This document shows, piece after piece, positions 26,972 to 34,907 of a stretch of 64,000 nucleotides of DNA. This DNA comes from Pseudomonas proteolytica. Lineage in GTDB: Bacteria > Pseudomonadota > Gammaproteobacteria > Pseudomonadales > Pseudomonadaceae. The number at the start of each line of letters is the position of its first letter. Position 1 is the stretch's first letter. The stretch lies in the NCBI RefSeq assembly GCF_007858275.1, contig NZ_VFEV01000012.1, positions 1-64,000 on the forward strand, read 5' to 3'. The position numbers and the translations under genes were made by a program. A model generated the notes under the pieces. That model ran no database searches. It saw only the letters and a program-made list of their open reading frames with translations, and was not told the origin of the DNA.

Positions 26972-27625
26972 ATGAGTACTTCCCTGAAAATCGATTTCGT
27001 CAGCGACGTGTCCTGCCCCTGGTGCATCATCGGCCTGCGCGGCCTGACCGAAGCCCTGGACCAACTGGGCGCCGAAGTGCAGGCCGAGATCCACTTCCAG
27101 CCCTTCGAACTGAACCCGAACATGCCCGCCGAAGGGCAGAACATCGTTGAGCACATCACCGAAAAATACGGCTCCACCGCCGAAGAGTCCCAGGCCACCC
27201 GCGCCCGCATCCGCGACATGGGCGCCGCGCTGGGCTTTGCGTTTCGTACCGATGGCCAGAGCCGTATCTACAACACCTTCGACGCCCATCGCCTGCTGCA
27301 CTGGGCCGGGCTCGAGGGGTTGCAGTACAACCTCAAGGAAGCGCTGTTCAAAGCCTATTTCAGCGATGGCCAGGACCCTTCCGACCACGCTACCTTGGCG
27401 ATCATCGCCGAAAGCGTCGGGCTGGACCTCAAGCGCGCAGCCGAGATCTTGGCCTCGGACGAGTACGCCGCACAAGTGCGCGAGCAGGAACAACTGTGGG
27501 TCTCCCGTGGCGTGACCTCGGTGCCGACCATTGTGTTCAACGACCAGTACGCGGTCAGCGGCGGGCAGCCGGCTGAGGCGTTTGTCGGGGCGATCCGCCA
27601 GATCATCCAGGAGTCCAAGGCCTAA
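26972..27625 (+). CDS. DsbA-family oxidoreductase (FrnE-like)
   Basis: A 217-residue cytoplasmic thioredoxin-fold protein without signal peptide. The redox motif is Cys15-Pro-Trp-Cys18 (DVSCPWCIIGL), and the cis-Pro region is VTSVPTIVFND. This is the FrnE/polyketide-type subgroup of DsbA proteins, some of which act as disulfide isomerases or in oxidative stress. It is followed by a REP hairpin and is probably monocistronic. Confidence 0.88.
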   Translation: MSTSLKIDFVSDVSCPWCIIGLRGLTEALDQLGAEVQAEIHFQPFELNPNMPAEGQNIVEHITEKYGSTAEESQATRARIRDMGAALGFAFRTDGQSRIYNTFDAHRLLHWAGLEGLQYNLKEALFKAYFSDGQDPSDHATLAIIAESVGLDLKRAAEILASDEYAAQVREQEQLWVSRGVTSVPTIVFNDQYAVSGGQPAEAFVGAIRQIIQESKA

Positions 27626-27643
27626 AGCCGAGCGCAAAGCAAA

Positions 27644-27734
27644 ATGTGGGAGCGGGCTTGCTCGCGAAAGCGGTATATCAGCTAAGTATCTCTTAACTGA
27701 CCCACCGCTTTCGCGAGCAAGCCCGCTCCCACAT
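27644..27734. repeat. REP pair (BIME-like hairpin)
   Basis: ATGTGGGAGCGGGCTTGCTC and its continuation through GCGAAAGCGG pair perfectly with the reverse complement ending CCCACAT: 30-nt arms, about 31-nt centre. It lies in the gap between the DsbA-like gene and the arginase-like gene. Confidence 0.92.
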
Positions 27735-27830
27735 TGGATCATTGTTGTCCCCCCTGGCCCATCCCTTGCATTACCCCCTTAAAGCCCAGCCGGCGTGCGG
27801 TTGGGCGCTGCCAAGGGGTGAAACATTACC

Positions 27831-28751
27831 TTGAATATCCTCGATCTCGACCACAGCCTCACAGCCCAGGCACCCATTGCCCGGCGTCTGGCCAGCGGTC
27901 ACGCCACGCGCCTGGACCTGCTCGACCTGGGCCCGAAACTGCGCCTGTGGTCCACCGAAAAAACCTGGAAACGCTTTGCCCAGCGCCTGGCCCAACGGCC
28001 CCGGCCGACCACGGCACGACCCGAAATCTTCTTTGTCGGTTCTGGCGACTATCACCACCTGACCCCGGCTTTTCTCGCCGAGGTGCAGGAGCCCATCAGC
28101 CTGATCCACTTCGACAACCACCCCGACTGGGTGCGCCTGGCGCCGCGCCGGCACTGCGGCTCGTGGATCAACCAGGCACTGAAGATGCCGGCGATCAAAC
28201 GTATCGTCACCCTCGGCCCGTGCAGCGATGACCTGCATAACCCGCAACTGCGCGGCGGCAACCTGGGCGCGCTCAAGCGCGGGCACTTGCAGTTGTTTCC
28301 CTGGCAGCACGCGCCGTCGAAAGTCTGGGGGCGGGTAGGGGATGGCGCCGGCCATGCACAACAGGAAAACCACCTGCACTGGCGCAACCTGGCTGAGCTC
28401 GACTGGGGCACATTCCTTGAGCAAATGATCGCCAGCCTGCCCACCGAGGCCGTGTGGATCACCCTGGACAAAGACGTGCTGGCCAGCGAAGACGCCGCCA
28501 CCAACTGGGACCAGGGCGGCATGCGCCTGACGCATCTGCTGCAAGCCCTGCGGGCGTTGGCGGCGAGCAAGCGGATCATCGGTATCGATGTGTGTGGCGA
28601 GTTTGCCCAGCCGGCGTTCAGCAACGCGTTCAAACGCTGGGAAGCCAAGTCCGACCAACCGCCGGCCGAGCGCTGGAGCGCGGACGATTTGCTGCGCAAC
28701 GCGGCGACCAACGAGGCGTTGATCAACCTGTTCGAGGAGCTGTTTCCGTGA
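27831..28751 (+). CDS. Arginase/ureohydrolase-fold protein
   Basis: A 306-residue protein of the arginase-deacetylase fold. Candidate metal ligands are GSGDYHHL (for GGDHS), HFDNHPDW (for DAHxD) and TLDKDVL (for the SxDxDxxDP strand), so the binuclear metal site looks kept although the motifs diverge from true arginase and agmatinase. Substrate is unknown. The start is TTG at 27831 with AAGGGGTG 10 nt upstream. Its stop overlaps the next start by 4 nt (GTGA), followed by a second 4-nt overlap, giving a tight three-gene operon with two small membrane transport proteins. That suggests the enzyme acts on a solute these carry, which is inference. Confidence 0.8.
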   Translation: MNILDLDHSLTAQAPIARRLASGHATRLDLLDLGPKLRLWSTEKTWKRFAQRLAQRPRPTTARPEIFFVGSGDYHHLTPAFLAEVQEPISLIHFDNHPDWVRLAPRRHCGSWINQALKMPAIKRIVTLGPCSDDLHNPQLRGGNLGALKRGHLQLFPWQHAPSKVWGRVGDGAGHAQQENHLHWRNLAELDWGTFLEQMIASLPTEAVWITLDKDVLASEDAATNWDQGGMRLTHLLQALRALAASKRIIGIDVCGEFAQPAFSNAFKRWEAKSDQPPAERWSADDLLRNAATNEALINLFEELFP

Positions 28752-29128
28752 CCCTGACCGTGGTGGTGTTATTGGTCTTTTCCATCGTGCTCGATGTGAT
28801 TGGCCAGTTGTGTTTCAAGCTGGGCGTGGACCGCTTGCCCGAGATCAATGGCGGTTTTCGCCTGGGTGCATTTTGGGGCCAGGTGCTCAATGCACCTCTG
28901 CTGTGGGCGGGCATCGGCGCCTATGTGATTGAATTTTTCGTGTGGCTGGAGGCCTTGTCCCGTGCGCCGCTGAGCCTGTTGTTTCCGCTGGCGGCGCTGG
29001 CGTATTGCCTGGTGGTGCTGGTGGGCAAAGTCGTACTGGGGGAAACCGTCAGCCGCCGTCGCTGGCTGGGCACCCTGGTGATTACGGCCGGCGTGATGCT
29101 GGTTGCTGTTGCGGGGACTCAAGCATGA
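28748..29128 (+). CDS. Four-TM EamA/SMR-type transporter subunit A
   Basis: A 126-residue membrane protein with four predicted helices, starting VTLTVVVLLVFSIVLDVIGQ and ending with a GTLVITAGVMLVAVAG helix. It is a half-size drug/metabolite-transporter-superfamily protein like ArnE/ArnF or SMR pumps. The GTG start overlaps the arginase-like stop (GTGA), and its own stop overlaps the next gene (ATGA). It is a likely heterodimer partner of the following gene. The start was chosen from the coupling; the frame itself is open further upstream inside the arginase-like gene. Confidence 0.8.
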   Translation: MTLTVVVLLVFSIVLDVIGQLCFKLGVDRLPEINGGFRLGAFWGQVLNAPLLWAGIGAYVIEFFVWLEALSRAPLSLLFPLAALAYCLVVLVGKVVLGETVSRRRWLGTLVITAGVMLVAVAGTQA

Positions 29129-29538
29129 ATTCGGAAAATATCGCTATCCGTCCGGTTGGCTGGCTGCACGGTCGCCTGGGGACGCTGGTGTTGTGGGCGT
29201 TGTTGATCTTGACCGAAAGCGGTGGCCAGTTGTTTACCAAGGTGGCCGGCGATCAGCTGGGGCAGATGGATTTCAACTGGCAATGGTTGGCGGCGGTAGC
29301 GGTCAACCCGGGGATCCTGGCGGCCATTGCCTGTTATATCGGCGCGTTTTTTGTGTGGATGCTGATCCTGCGGCGCAGCAGCCTGTCCCTGGCTTTCCCC
29401 CTGAGTTCGCTGGTGTTTGTGGTGGTGTTGCTTGGCTCATGGCTGGGCCTGGGCGAGCACATCAGCTTCCTGCACTGGGTGGGCGTGGTAGTAATCATTG
29501 GCGGGATCGCGCTGCTGGCCGAGGGCGAAGAAAACTGA
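29125..29538 (+). CDS. Four-TM EamA/SMR-type transporter subunit B
   Basis: A 137-residue four-helix membrane protein. The first helix has WALLILTESGGQLFTKVAG, the position where small DMT proteins carry their conserved acidic residue; the last helix is GVVVIIGGIALLAEG. It is paralogous to the preceding gene and coupled to it by a 4-nt overlap, as in heterodimeric small transporters (MdtIJ, ArnEF). Substrate is not predictable. A REP hairpin follows 22 nt after the stop and may end the operon message. Confidence 0.8.
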   Translation: MNSENIAIRPVGWLHGRLGTLVLWALLILTESGGQLFTKVAGDQLGQMDFNWQWLAAVAVNPGILAAIACYIGAFFVWMLILRRSSLSLAFPLSSLVFVVVLLGSWLGLGEHISFLHWVGVVVIIGGIALLAEGEEN

Positions 29539-29560
29539 GCCCAGACTGGAGTGCTGGATA

Positions 29561-29653
29561 AATGTGGGAGCGGGCTTGCTCGCGAAGGCGGTGGGTCAGT
29601 TAAGTAATTCCAGTCTGACACACCGCCTTCGCGAGCAAGCCCGCTCCCACATT
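29561..29653. repeat. REP pair (BIME-like hairpin)
   Basis: AATGTGGGAGCGGGCTTGCT with continuation GCGAAGGCGGTG faces its reverse complement, with about 30-nt arms. It sits directly downstream of the arginase-like/transporter operon, between it and the convergent OmpV-like gene. Confidence 0.92.
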
Positions 29654-29709
29654 TTTGACCGTATTCCCACAGGATGGACGCGGTCGAATGGGGCTTGGGC
29701 TTTGGACAA

Positions 29710-30474
29710 TCAATCGAAGGTGTAGCTGATCGCCGTCTGCACCTGCCCCTGGTTCACCTCGCCGGTCTGGCGCACGATGCTGCTGTCGGCCGCCGAACCT
29801 GTCAGGTGGACCCAACTGGCACTGGCCAGCAGCGACCACCTGGGCGCCAGCGGGATCTGCAGGCTCTGGGTCAATGTCAGGTTCTGGAACCCGCCGCTGG
29901 CGTTGTACGGGCGAATTCCCGAGGCTTGCGCCTCATGCTCATCGACCCCGAAAAACGTCTGGGTCTGGTTATCGTCGGCAAAGTGCGCCACCAGCCCCGT
30001 GCTGCCAATGACCCCGCCGCCCAGTGGGTAACCCAGTTCGCCGCCGAGCTTGCCCAATATCCCGCTCTGGTCATGAGCGCCGCCAACACTGCGCCCCAGC
30101 TGCGCATAGACCCGCCAGAAGTCGGCCGGTGCGTACTGGATAAACCCACCGACCTCAGCCATGTCCGACACGTCCCTCAGGCCCTTTAGCGGCCCGTTGG
30201 CCGTGCGTCCCGGCAGGTAGTTGAGGTACGGCCCGGCACTCAAGCCATTGCTGTTGAACGCGCTCCAGGTCAGGCCGTCATCGGTATCGAGGCTGACATC
30301 TCCCCAATCCAGGTCGAAGTACGGCACCGGTACCGTCTGATAGCGGCTGGCGGTGGGTTCCCGTGGCTGATAGCTCAGGCCCAGGCCCACCTCGCCGCTG
30401 ATGCCGGCTGCCGCTGCCGAGTCCATCCATAGCCCCAGGACGCCGGCGCACACCAGCGAAGTCACCCTGAACAT
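29710..30474 (-). CDS. MipA/OmpV-family outer membrane protein
   Basis: A 254-residue outer-membrane beta-barrel protein. A signal peptide (MFRVTSLVCAGVLGLWMDSA) begins at the ATG at 30474, which has AAGAGGAG about 10 nt upstream; the frame extends to 30543 but that part has no conserved features. The mature start GEVGLGLSYQPREP and the C-terminal aromatic end (AISYTFD) fit the MipA/OmpV scaffold family, whose members act as MltA-interacting scaffolds or porins. It diverges from the six-gene sigma-54 operon and shares its intergenic region, so the TTTGTAG sites there could also affect it. Confidence 0.82.
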   Translation of the reverse strand: MFRVTSLVCAGVLGLWMDSAAAAGISGEVGLGLSYQPREPTASRYQTVPVPYFDLDWGDVSLDTDDGLTWSAFNSNGLSAGPYLNYLPGRTANGPLKGLRDVSDMAEVGGFIQYAPADFWRVYAQLGRSVGGAHDQSGILGKLGGELGYPLGGGVIGSTGLVAHFADDNQTQTFFGVDEHEAQASGIRPYNASGGFQNLTLTQSLQIPLAPRWSLLASASWVHLTGSAADSSIVRQTGEVNQGQVQTAISYTFD

Positions 30475-30547
30475 AGTGCTTGCTCCTCTTGCAAAACATG
30501 CGCGCATGAACGCGCAGGCGCGGGGGCTTGTGCAAGCACTCATGTTG

Positions 30548-30573
30548 TTTGTAGCGACCTACAAAATTTGTAG
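30548..30573 (+). promoter_or_regulatory. Three-half-site candidate activator-binding region (UAS)
   Basis: TTTGTAG (30548-30554), CTACAAA (30559-30565) and TTTGTAG (30567-30573) form two overlapping palindromes: TTTGTAG-N4-CTACAAA and the perfect CTACAAA-A-TTTGTAG. It lies about 92-117 bp upstream of the start expected from the sigma-54 promoter at 30638, the usual distance for an enhancer-binding protein. The likely binder is the NtrC-type regulator encoded at the end of the same operon (inference). Confidence 0.6.
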
Positions 30574-30637
30574 CTTGGCCGCGTCCTTTATCAGCCGTGC
30601 ATGCCCGCGAACCCCGGCCCTGCTGGGTTTTGCCCAC

Positions 30638-30654
30638 TTGGCACAGTCCCTGCT
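30638..30654 (+). promoter_or_regulatory. Sigma-54 promoter of the six-gene operon
   Basis: TTGGCACAGTCCCTGCT matches the -24/-12 consensus TTGGCAC-N5-TTGCT with only one change, and GG and GC are exactly 10 bp apart. The predicted start is near 30665, about 40 nt before the first gene at 30705. The operon's last gene encodes a sigma-54 activator, which supports the call. Confidence 0.8.
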
Positions 30655-30704
30655 CTATCCCTGTCAACGGCGCATCAGCGCGCTAGCATCCAAGGTAAAC
30701 GCAG

Positions 30705-31403
30705 ATGAATGACTGGCATATCGTGTGTGACTTCGATGGGACCATCACACCCACCGATGTCATCGACAACGTTCTCCAACGCTTCGCCGGCCCCGAGTGG
30801 GAAACCATCGAGCAGCAATGGCTGGACGGCCATATCGGTTCGCGCGAATGCCTGAGCCGCCAACTGGCGCTGATCAAGGCGACACCAGCCGAGCTGCTGG
30901 CGTACTTCGACACGGTCGAGATCGATCCGGATTTCCCGGACTTCGTCGACCATGTCCTTGGCCTCGGTGCCTCCCTTGAGGTGGTCAGTGACGGCATCGA
31001 GCAGGGCATCGCGCGGATCCTCTCGCGCAACTACGTGACCTTGCTGCCGATCATCGCCAACCGCCTGCGCCAGGTCGACCAGAACAGCTGGCGCATCGAC
31101 TTCCCCCATGCCAGCGACGCCTGCCGCGCGGCCTCGGGCAACTGCAAATGCAAGTCCACCCCGCGCAACAAGCGGGTGTTGGTGATCGGCGACGGCAAGT
31201 CTGATATGTGCGTATCGACTACCGCCGATTTCGTCTTCGCCAAAGGCAGCCTGGCGCAGTACTGCCAGGCCCACGCCATCCCCCATCTGCGCTTCGACAG
31301 CTTTGCCGAACTGCCTGCATTACTGGCCCGACTGCCCCAGGGCATGGCCGCCAACGCCACTCACTTTACTTCTGACACTCAGGAACTCTTTCATCATGTC
31401 TGA
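30705..31403 (+). CDS. MtnX-like HAD-IB phosphatase
   Basis: A 232-residue HAD-superfamily phosphatase of the MtnX/phosphoserine phosphatase-like group. Motif I is CDFDGTITPTD with the nucleophile and acid Asp pair; motif III/IV is VIGDGKSDMCVS. Cytoplasmic. MtnX acts in methionine salvage, but no other mtn gene is here, so the substrate is more likely a small phosphorylated intermediate of this operon. It is the first gene after a sigma-54 promoter, and its stop overlaps the aminotransferase start by 8 nt, indicating coupled translation. Confidence 0.85.
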   Translation: MNDWHIVCDFDGTITPTDVIDNVLQRFAGPEWETIEQQWLDGHIGSRECLSRQLALIKATPAELLAYFDTVEIDPDFPDFVDHVLGLGASLEVVSDGIEQGIARILSRNYVTLLPIIANRLRQVDQNSWRIDFPHASDACRAASGNCKCKSTPRNKRVLVIGDGKSDMCVSTTADFVFAKGSLAQYCQAHAIPHLRFDSFAELPALLARLPQGMAANATHFTSDTQELFHHV

Positions 31404-32790
31404 TATCCGTATCGCTACCGCCGAAGACCAGGTTCTGCTGGATAAAGAAGCCAAATACTGCTCTTACGGCGACACCGTCCACTACATCGACCCACCGCGT
31501 ATCTTCAGCCGCTGCGAAGGCTCCTACGTCTGGGACACCGAAGACCAGGCCTACCTCGACCTGCAAATGTGGTACTCGGCGGTCAACTTCGGCTACGCCA
31601 ACCCGCGCCTGAACAATGCGCTGAAACAGCAGATCGATACCCTGCCGCAAATCGCCAGCCAGTACCTGCACAAGGGCAAGATCGAGCTGTCGGAAATGAT
31701 CGCGGTGGATGCCAAGAAAAAATTCGGCCTCGATGGCCGCGTGCATTTCAACGTCGGCGGTTCGCAGTCCATCGAGGACTCCCTGAAGGTGGTGCGTAAC
31801 GCCTGCAACGGCAAGAGCCTGATGTTCGCCTTCGAAGGCGGCTACCACGGGCGTACCCTCGGCGCGTCGTCCATCACCTCCAGCTACCGCTACCGTCGCC
31901 GCTACGGCCACTTTGGCGAGCGCGCCAACTTCATCCCGTTCCCGTACCACTTCCGTGGGCCAAAGGGCATGACCAAGGAAGAATACGGTAGCCACTGCGT
32001 GCAGCAATTCGCGCGCCTGTTCGAGACCGAATACAACGGTGTCTGGGACCCGAAAGTCGGCCAGAGCGAATACGCCGCGTTTTACGTCGAGCCGATCCAG
32101 GGCACCGGCGGCTACGTGATCCCGCCGATGAACTTCTACAGCGAGCTCAAGCAAGTGCTCGACCAGCACGGCATCCTGATGGTGGTCGACGAAATCCAGA
32201 TGGGCTTCTGGCGCACCGGCAAGTTGTGGTCGATCGAGCACTTCGATGTGCAACCGGACGTGATCGTGTTCGGTAAAGCCCTGACCAACGGCCTCAACCC
32301 ATTGGGCGGCATCTGGGCCAAGGAAGAGCTGATCAACCCGAAACTGTTCCCGCCGGGTTCCACCCACTCCACCTTTGCCTCCAACCCGCTGGGCACGGCG
32401 GTGGGCCTGGAAATGTTCAAGATGACCAGCGAAGTCGACTACGGCGCGATGGTCATGGCCAAGGGCAAATACTTCCTTGAAGGCCTGCAGGACCTGCAAA
32501 AGCGCTTCCCGATCATCGGCGATGTGGATGGCCTGGGCCTGGCCCTGCGCTGCGAAATCTGTGGCCCCGATGGTTTCACCCCGGACAAGGCGACCCTGGA
32601 CTACATGGTTGAGGAAGGCATGAAAGGCGACATGCTGGTAGACGGCCAGAAACTCGGGCTGATCCTCGATGTGGGCGGTTACTACAAGAACGTGATCACC
32701 CTGGCGCCGTCCCTGGAAATCAGCTACCCGGAAATCGACCTGGGCTTGAAGCTGCTGGAGCAACTGCTGACCCGAGCGATGAAGCGGTGA
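31396..32790 (+). CDS. Class III PLP-dependent aminotransferase
   Basis: A 464-residue fold-type I aminotransferase of the acetylornithine/GABA group. The Schiff-base lysine is Lys294 in VFGKALTNGLNPLGG, and the PLP-contacting acidic motif is VVDEIQMGFWRTG. The usual glycine-rich phosphate-binding segment is unusual, reading NVGGSQSIEDSLK instead of the common SGSEA form. Substrate is unknown; no known pathway partner (arg, gab, ectoine) adjoins it. The ATG at 31396 lies within the end of the phosphatase gene, and the stop overlaps the next gene by 4 nt (GTGA). The frame is open upstream to 31303, but the extension overlaps the phosphatase and is not conserved-looking. Confidence 0.88.
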   Translation: MSDIRIATAEDQVLLDKEAKYCSYGDTVHYIDPPRIFSRCEGSYVWDTEDQAYLDLQMWYSAVNFGYANPRLNNALKQQIDTLPQIASQYLHKGKIELSEMIAVDAKKKFGLDGRVHFNVGGSQSIEDSLKVVRNACNGKSLMFAFEGGYHGRTLGASSITSSYRYRRRYGHFGERANFIPFPYHFRGPKGMTKEEYGSHCVQQFARLFETEYNGVWDPKVGQSEYAAFYVEPIQGTGGYVIPPMNFYSELKQVLDQHGILMVVDEIQMGFWRTGKLWSIEHFDVQPDVIVFGKALTNGLNPLGGIWAKEELINPKLFPPGSTHSTFASNPLGTAVGLEMFKMTSEVDYGAMVMAKGKYFLEGLQDLQKRFPIIGDVDGLGLALRCEICGPDGFTPDKATLDYMVEEGMKGDMLVDGQKLGLILDVGGYYKNVITLAPSLEISYPEIDLGLKLLEQLLTRAMKR

Positions 32791-33641
32791 GTCTGGCCGA
32801 TATCGATCTCGGCGAAGGCAACGCCGGCTTCGTTCTTGGCAACGGTCCGGTCGGGGTCCTGTTGATCCACGGCCTGACCGGCACCCCGACCGAATTGCGT
32901 CGGGTTGCCCAGGGCCTGGTCAAGGCGGGTAATTGCACGGTGTACGTGCCAACCCTGGCCGGGCACTGCGGGGGCAACGAGGACCTGCAGGCCACCGGCT
33001 GGCGCGACTGGTACGAGGGCGTGCGCAAGACCTTTGTCGGGGTGCAGCAGCGTCATGCACAGGTGTTCGTCGGTGGCTTGTCCATGGGCGCGGTGATGTC
33101 GATGTACCTGGCTTCGGAATTTCCGGGCCAGGTCGCGGGGTTGCTGATGTATTCCACGACCCTCAAGTACGACGGTTGGAGCATCAACAAAATGGCGTTC
33201 ATCACGCCGTTGCTGATCCGCATTCCCTTCGGTGTGCGCCTGTTCCGCTTTACCGAGAAGCCGCCCTACGGCATCAAGAACGAACGCTTGCGGGCGATCG
33301 TCGAGCGGCAGATGAAAGAGGGCGAGAGCAGTGAAGCCGGGCTGTTGACCATGGAAGGCGTCACCGTGCGCGAGTTGCACTGGATGAACGCCGTGGTGAA
33401 GAAACGCATGCCGTCGATCAAGACCCCGGCGCTGGTCCTGCACTCCATCGAGGACGACATCACCAGCCGCTGGAACGCCGACTACGTGGAACGCCACCTC
33501 GGCGGCCCGGTGACCAAGATCCTGTTGGACAACTGCTACCACATGATCACCGTCGACCTGCAATACCGGCGGGTGATCGAGTTGAGTGCCGACTTCATTG
33601 AGCAGCACACCACTCCTGTGGACGAATATCGCCGGGCCTGA
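32787..33641 (+). CDS. Alpha/beta hydrolase, carboxylesterase Est30-like
   Basis: A 284-residue cytoplasmic alpha/beta hydrolase. LLIHGLTGTPTEL forms the oxyanion loop, and GGLSMGAV is the nucleophile elbow (Ser). The catalytic Asp and His are probably in VLHSIEDDITSR and NCYHMITVD. This pattern matches monoacylglycerol lipase/Est30-type carboxylesterases. The GTG start overlaps the aminotransferase stop. In this operon it could release or transfer an acyl group; that is inference. A REP pair (33652-33752) separates it from the acyltransferase gene, without an obvious new promoter. Confidence 0.85.
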   Translation: MSLADIDLGEGNAGFVLGNGPVGVLLIHGLTGTPTELRRVAQGLVKAGNCTVYVPTLAGHCGGNEDLQATGWRDWYEGVRKTFVGVQQRHAQVFVGGLSMGAVMSMYLASEFPGQVAGLLMYSTTLKYDGWSINKMAFITPLLIRIPFGVRLFRFTEKPPYGIKNERLRAIVERQMKEGESSEAGLLTMEGVTVRELHWMNAVVKKRMPSIKTPALVLHSIEDDITSRWNADYVERHLGGPVTKILLDNCYHMITVDLQYRRVIELSADFIEQHTTPVDEYRRA

Positions 33642-33651
33642 CACCGCACCC

Positions 33652-33752
33652 TGTAGGAGCGGGCTTGCCCGCGATGGTCGTCAACGATGACAGGTACCGC
33701 CTGGTTCAACGCGGCGCCCTTGAGTTTTTCGCTGGCAAGCCAGCTCCTACAG
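33652..33752. repeat. REP pair inside the six-gene operon
   Basis: TGTAGGAGCGGGCTTGCCCG and CGCTGGCAAGCCAGCTCCTACA face each other with mismatches across about 55 nt. It lies between the hydrolase and acyltransferase genes and could reduce downstream expression relative to the first three genes. Confidence 0.8.
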
Positions 33753-33779
33753 GGGTTGGCGTTAGATTAAGGAACTGCT

Positions 33780-34907
33780 GTGATCAGCGCTAAAGCCTAT
33801 TCAACCATCCACGCCATCGACCGCAGTGCCTGGAACGACTGCTTTCCCCAGGTCCTGGAAGATTGGGACTACTACGTCGCCGTGGAAAACGCCGCTATCG
33901 ACGACTTCCAATGGCGCTACCTGGCCCTTTATGAGGAGGGGCGGCTGCTGGCGGTGGCCCCGGCGTTCATCACCCATTACCGCCTCGACACCACCGTCTC
34001 GGGTATTGGCAAACGCTTCACCCAACGCCTGCAACGCTGGTGGCCGGGCGCATTGCGCCTGGGCCTGTACGCCATCGGTTCGCCGGTGGCCGAGCAATGC
34101 CATGCCGGTGTCGCCAGTCATGTGCCGGCGGCGCGCCGTGGTGCCTTGTTGCAGCAACTGCTGGCCGCCGCACGGCGGGATGCCGATGCATTCGGCATCG
34201 GTTTGCTGGCGGTCAAGGATGCTCCGACCCAGGATCAGGACTGGGCCGACAGCTGCAAGGCCGCCGGCCTGCACAGCATGCCGAGCCTGCCGACCGGGCT
34301 GCTGCCGCTGCCCTACGGCTCGGTGGATGCCTACCTGGGCTCCCTGGGCAAATCCACGCGCAAGGACTTGCGGCGCAAGCTACGCGCGCCGGGGCCACAG
34401 GTGGAGTGGCGGGACAATGTCGATGACGTATTGCCAGATATCATGCGTCTCTACGAAGCGACCCTGGCCCGCGCCGACCTGCAATTCGAACGCCTGCCCG
34501 CCGGTTATTTCAGCCAGGTGCTCGCCCAGCTTGAACAACGGGCGCGCTGTGTACTTTACTGGGTGGATGGGCAGTTGGTGGCGTTCAACCTGGTGCTGCT
34601 CGACCAGCATCGGCTGATCGACAAGTTCTTTGCCCATGACTTGGCCCACAGCCGCGAACATAACCTGTACTTTCGCAGTTGGCTGACCAACGTCGACTAC
34701 TGCATCGAGCACAATATTGCGTTGTATGAGTGCGGGCAGGCCGGGTATGCCAGTAAGCTACGCCTGGGCTGCGAGTTCGCCGGCAATACCCTGTTTTTCC
34801 AGCACCGCAACCGCTTGCTCGACACCCTGCTCAAAGTGCTAAAAGTGTTTATTCGCCCGGACCGATCCGACCCTGCCATGGCTGCTGCAATAAGCGAAAC
34901 CCGATGA
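33780..34907 (+). CDS. FemAB/GNAT-like N-acyltransferase
   Basis: A 375-residue protein of the acetyltransferase-6 (FemAB/CelD-like GNAT) type. The N-terminal half (about 1-170) has weak fold signals (WNDCFPQVLEDWDYYVAVE); the C-terminal half has the GNAT-like segment YLGSLGKSTRKDLRRKLR and CEFAGNTLFFQHRNRLLD. Family members transfer amino-acyl or acyl groups to amines. The start is GTG at 33780 with AAGGA upstream. Its stop overlaps the kinase start by 4 nt (ATGA), so it belongs to the same operon. Substrate unknown. Confidence 0.78.
   Translation: MISAKAYSTIHAIDRSAWNDCFPQVLEDWDYYVAVENAAIDDFQWRYLALYEEGRLLAVAPAFITHYRLDTTVSGIGKRFTQRLQRWWPGALRLGLYAIGSPVAEQCHAGVASHVPAARRGALLQQLLAAARRDADAFGIGLLAVKDAPTQDQDWADSCKAAGLHSMPSLPTGLLPLPYGSVDAYLGSLGKSTRKDLRRKLRAPGPQVEWRDNVDDVLPDIMRLYEATLARADLQFERLPAGYFSQVLAQLEQRARCVLYWVDGQLVAFNLVLLDQHRLIDKFFAHDLAHSREHNLYFRSWLTNVDYCIEHNIALYECGQAGYASKLRLGCEFAGNTLFFQHRNRLLDTLLKVLKVFIRPDRSDPAMAAAISETR

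Noticed and set aside
30705..31403. Assignment to methionine salvage as mtnX
   Set aside because: Only the family resemblance supports it; no mtn genes are in the window and the operon context points elsewhere, so no symbol was given.
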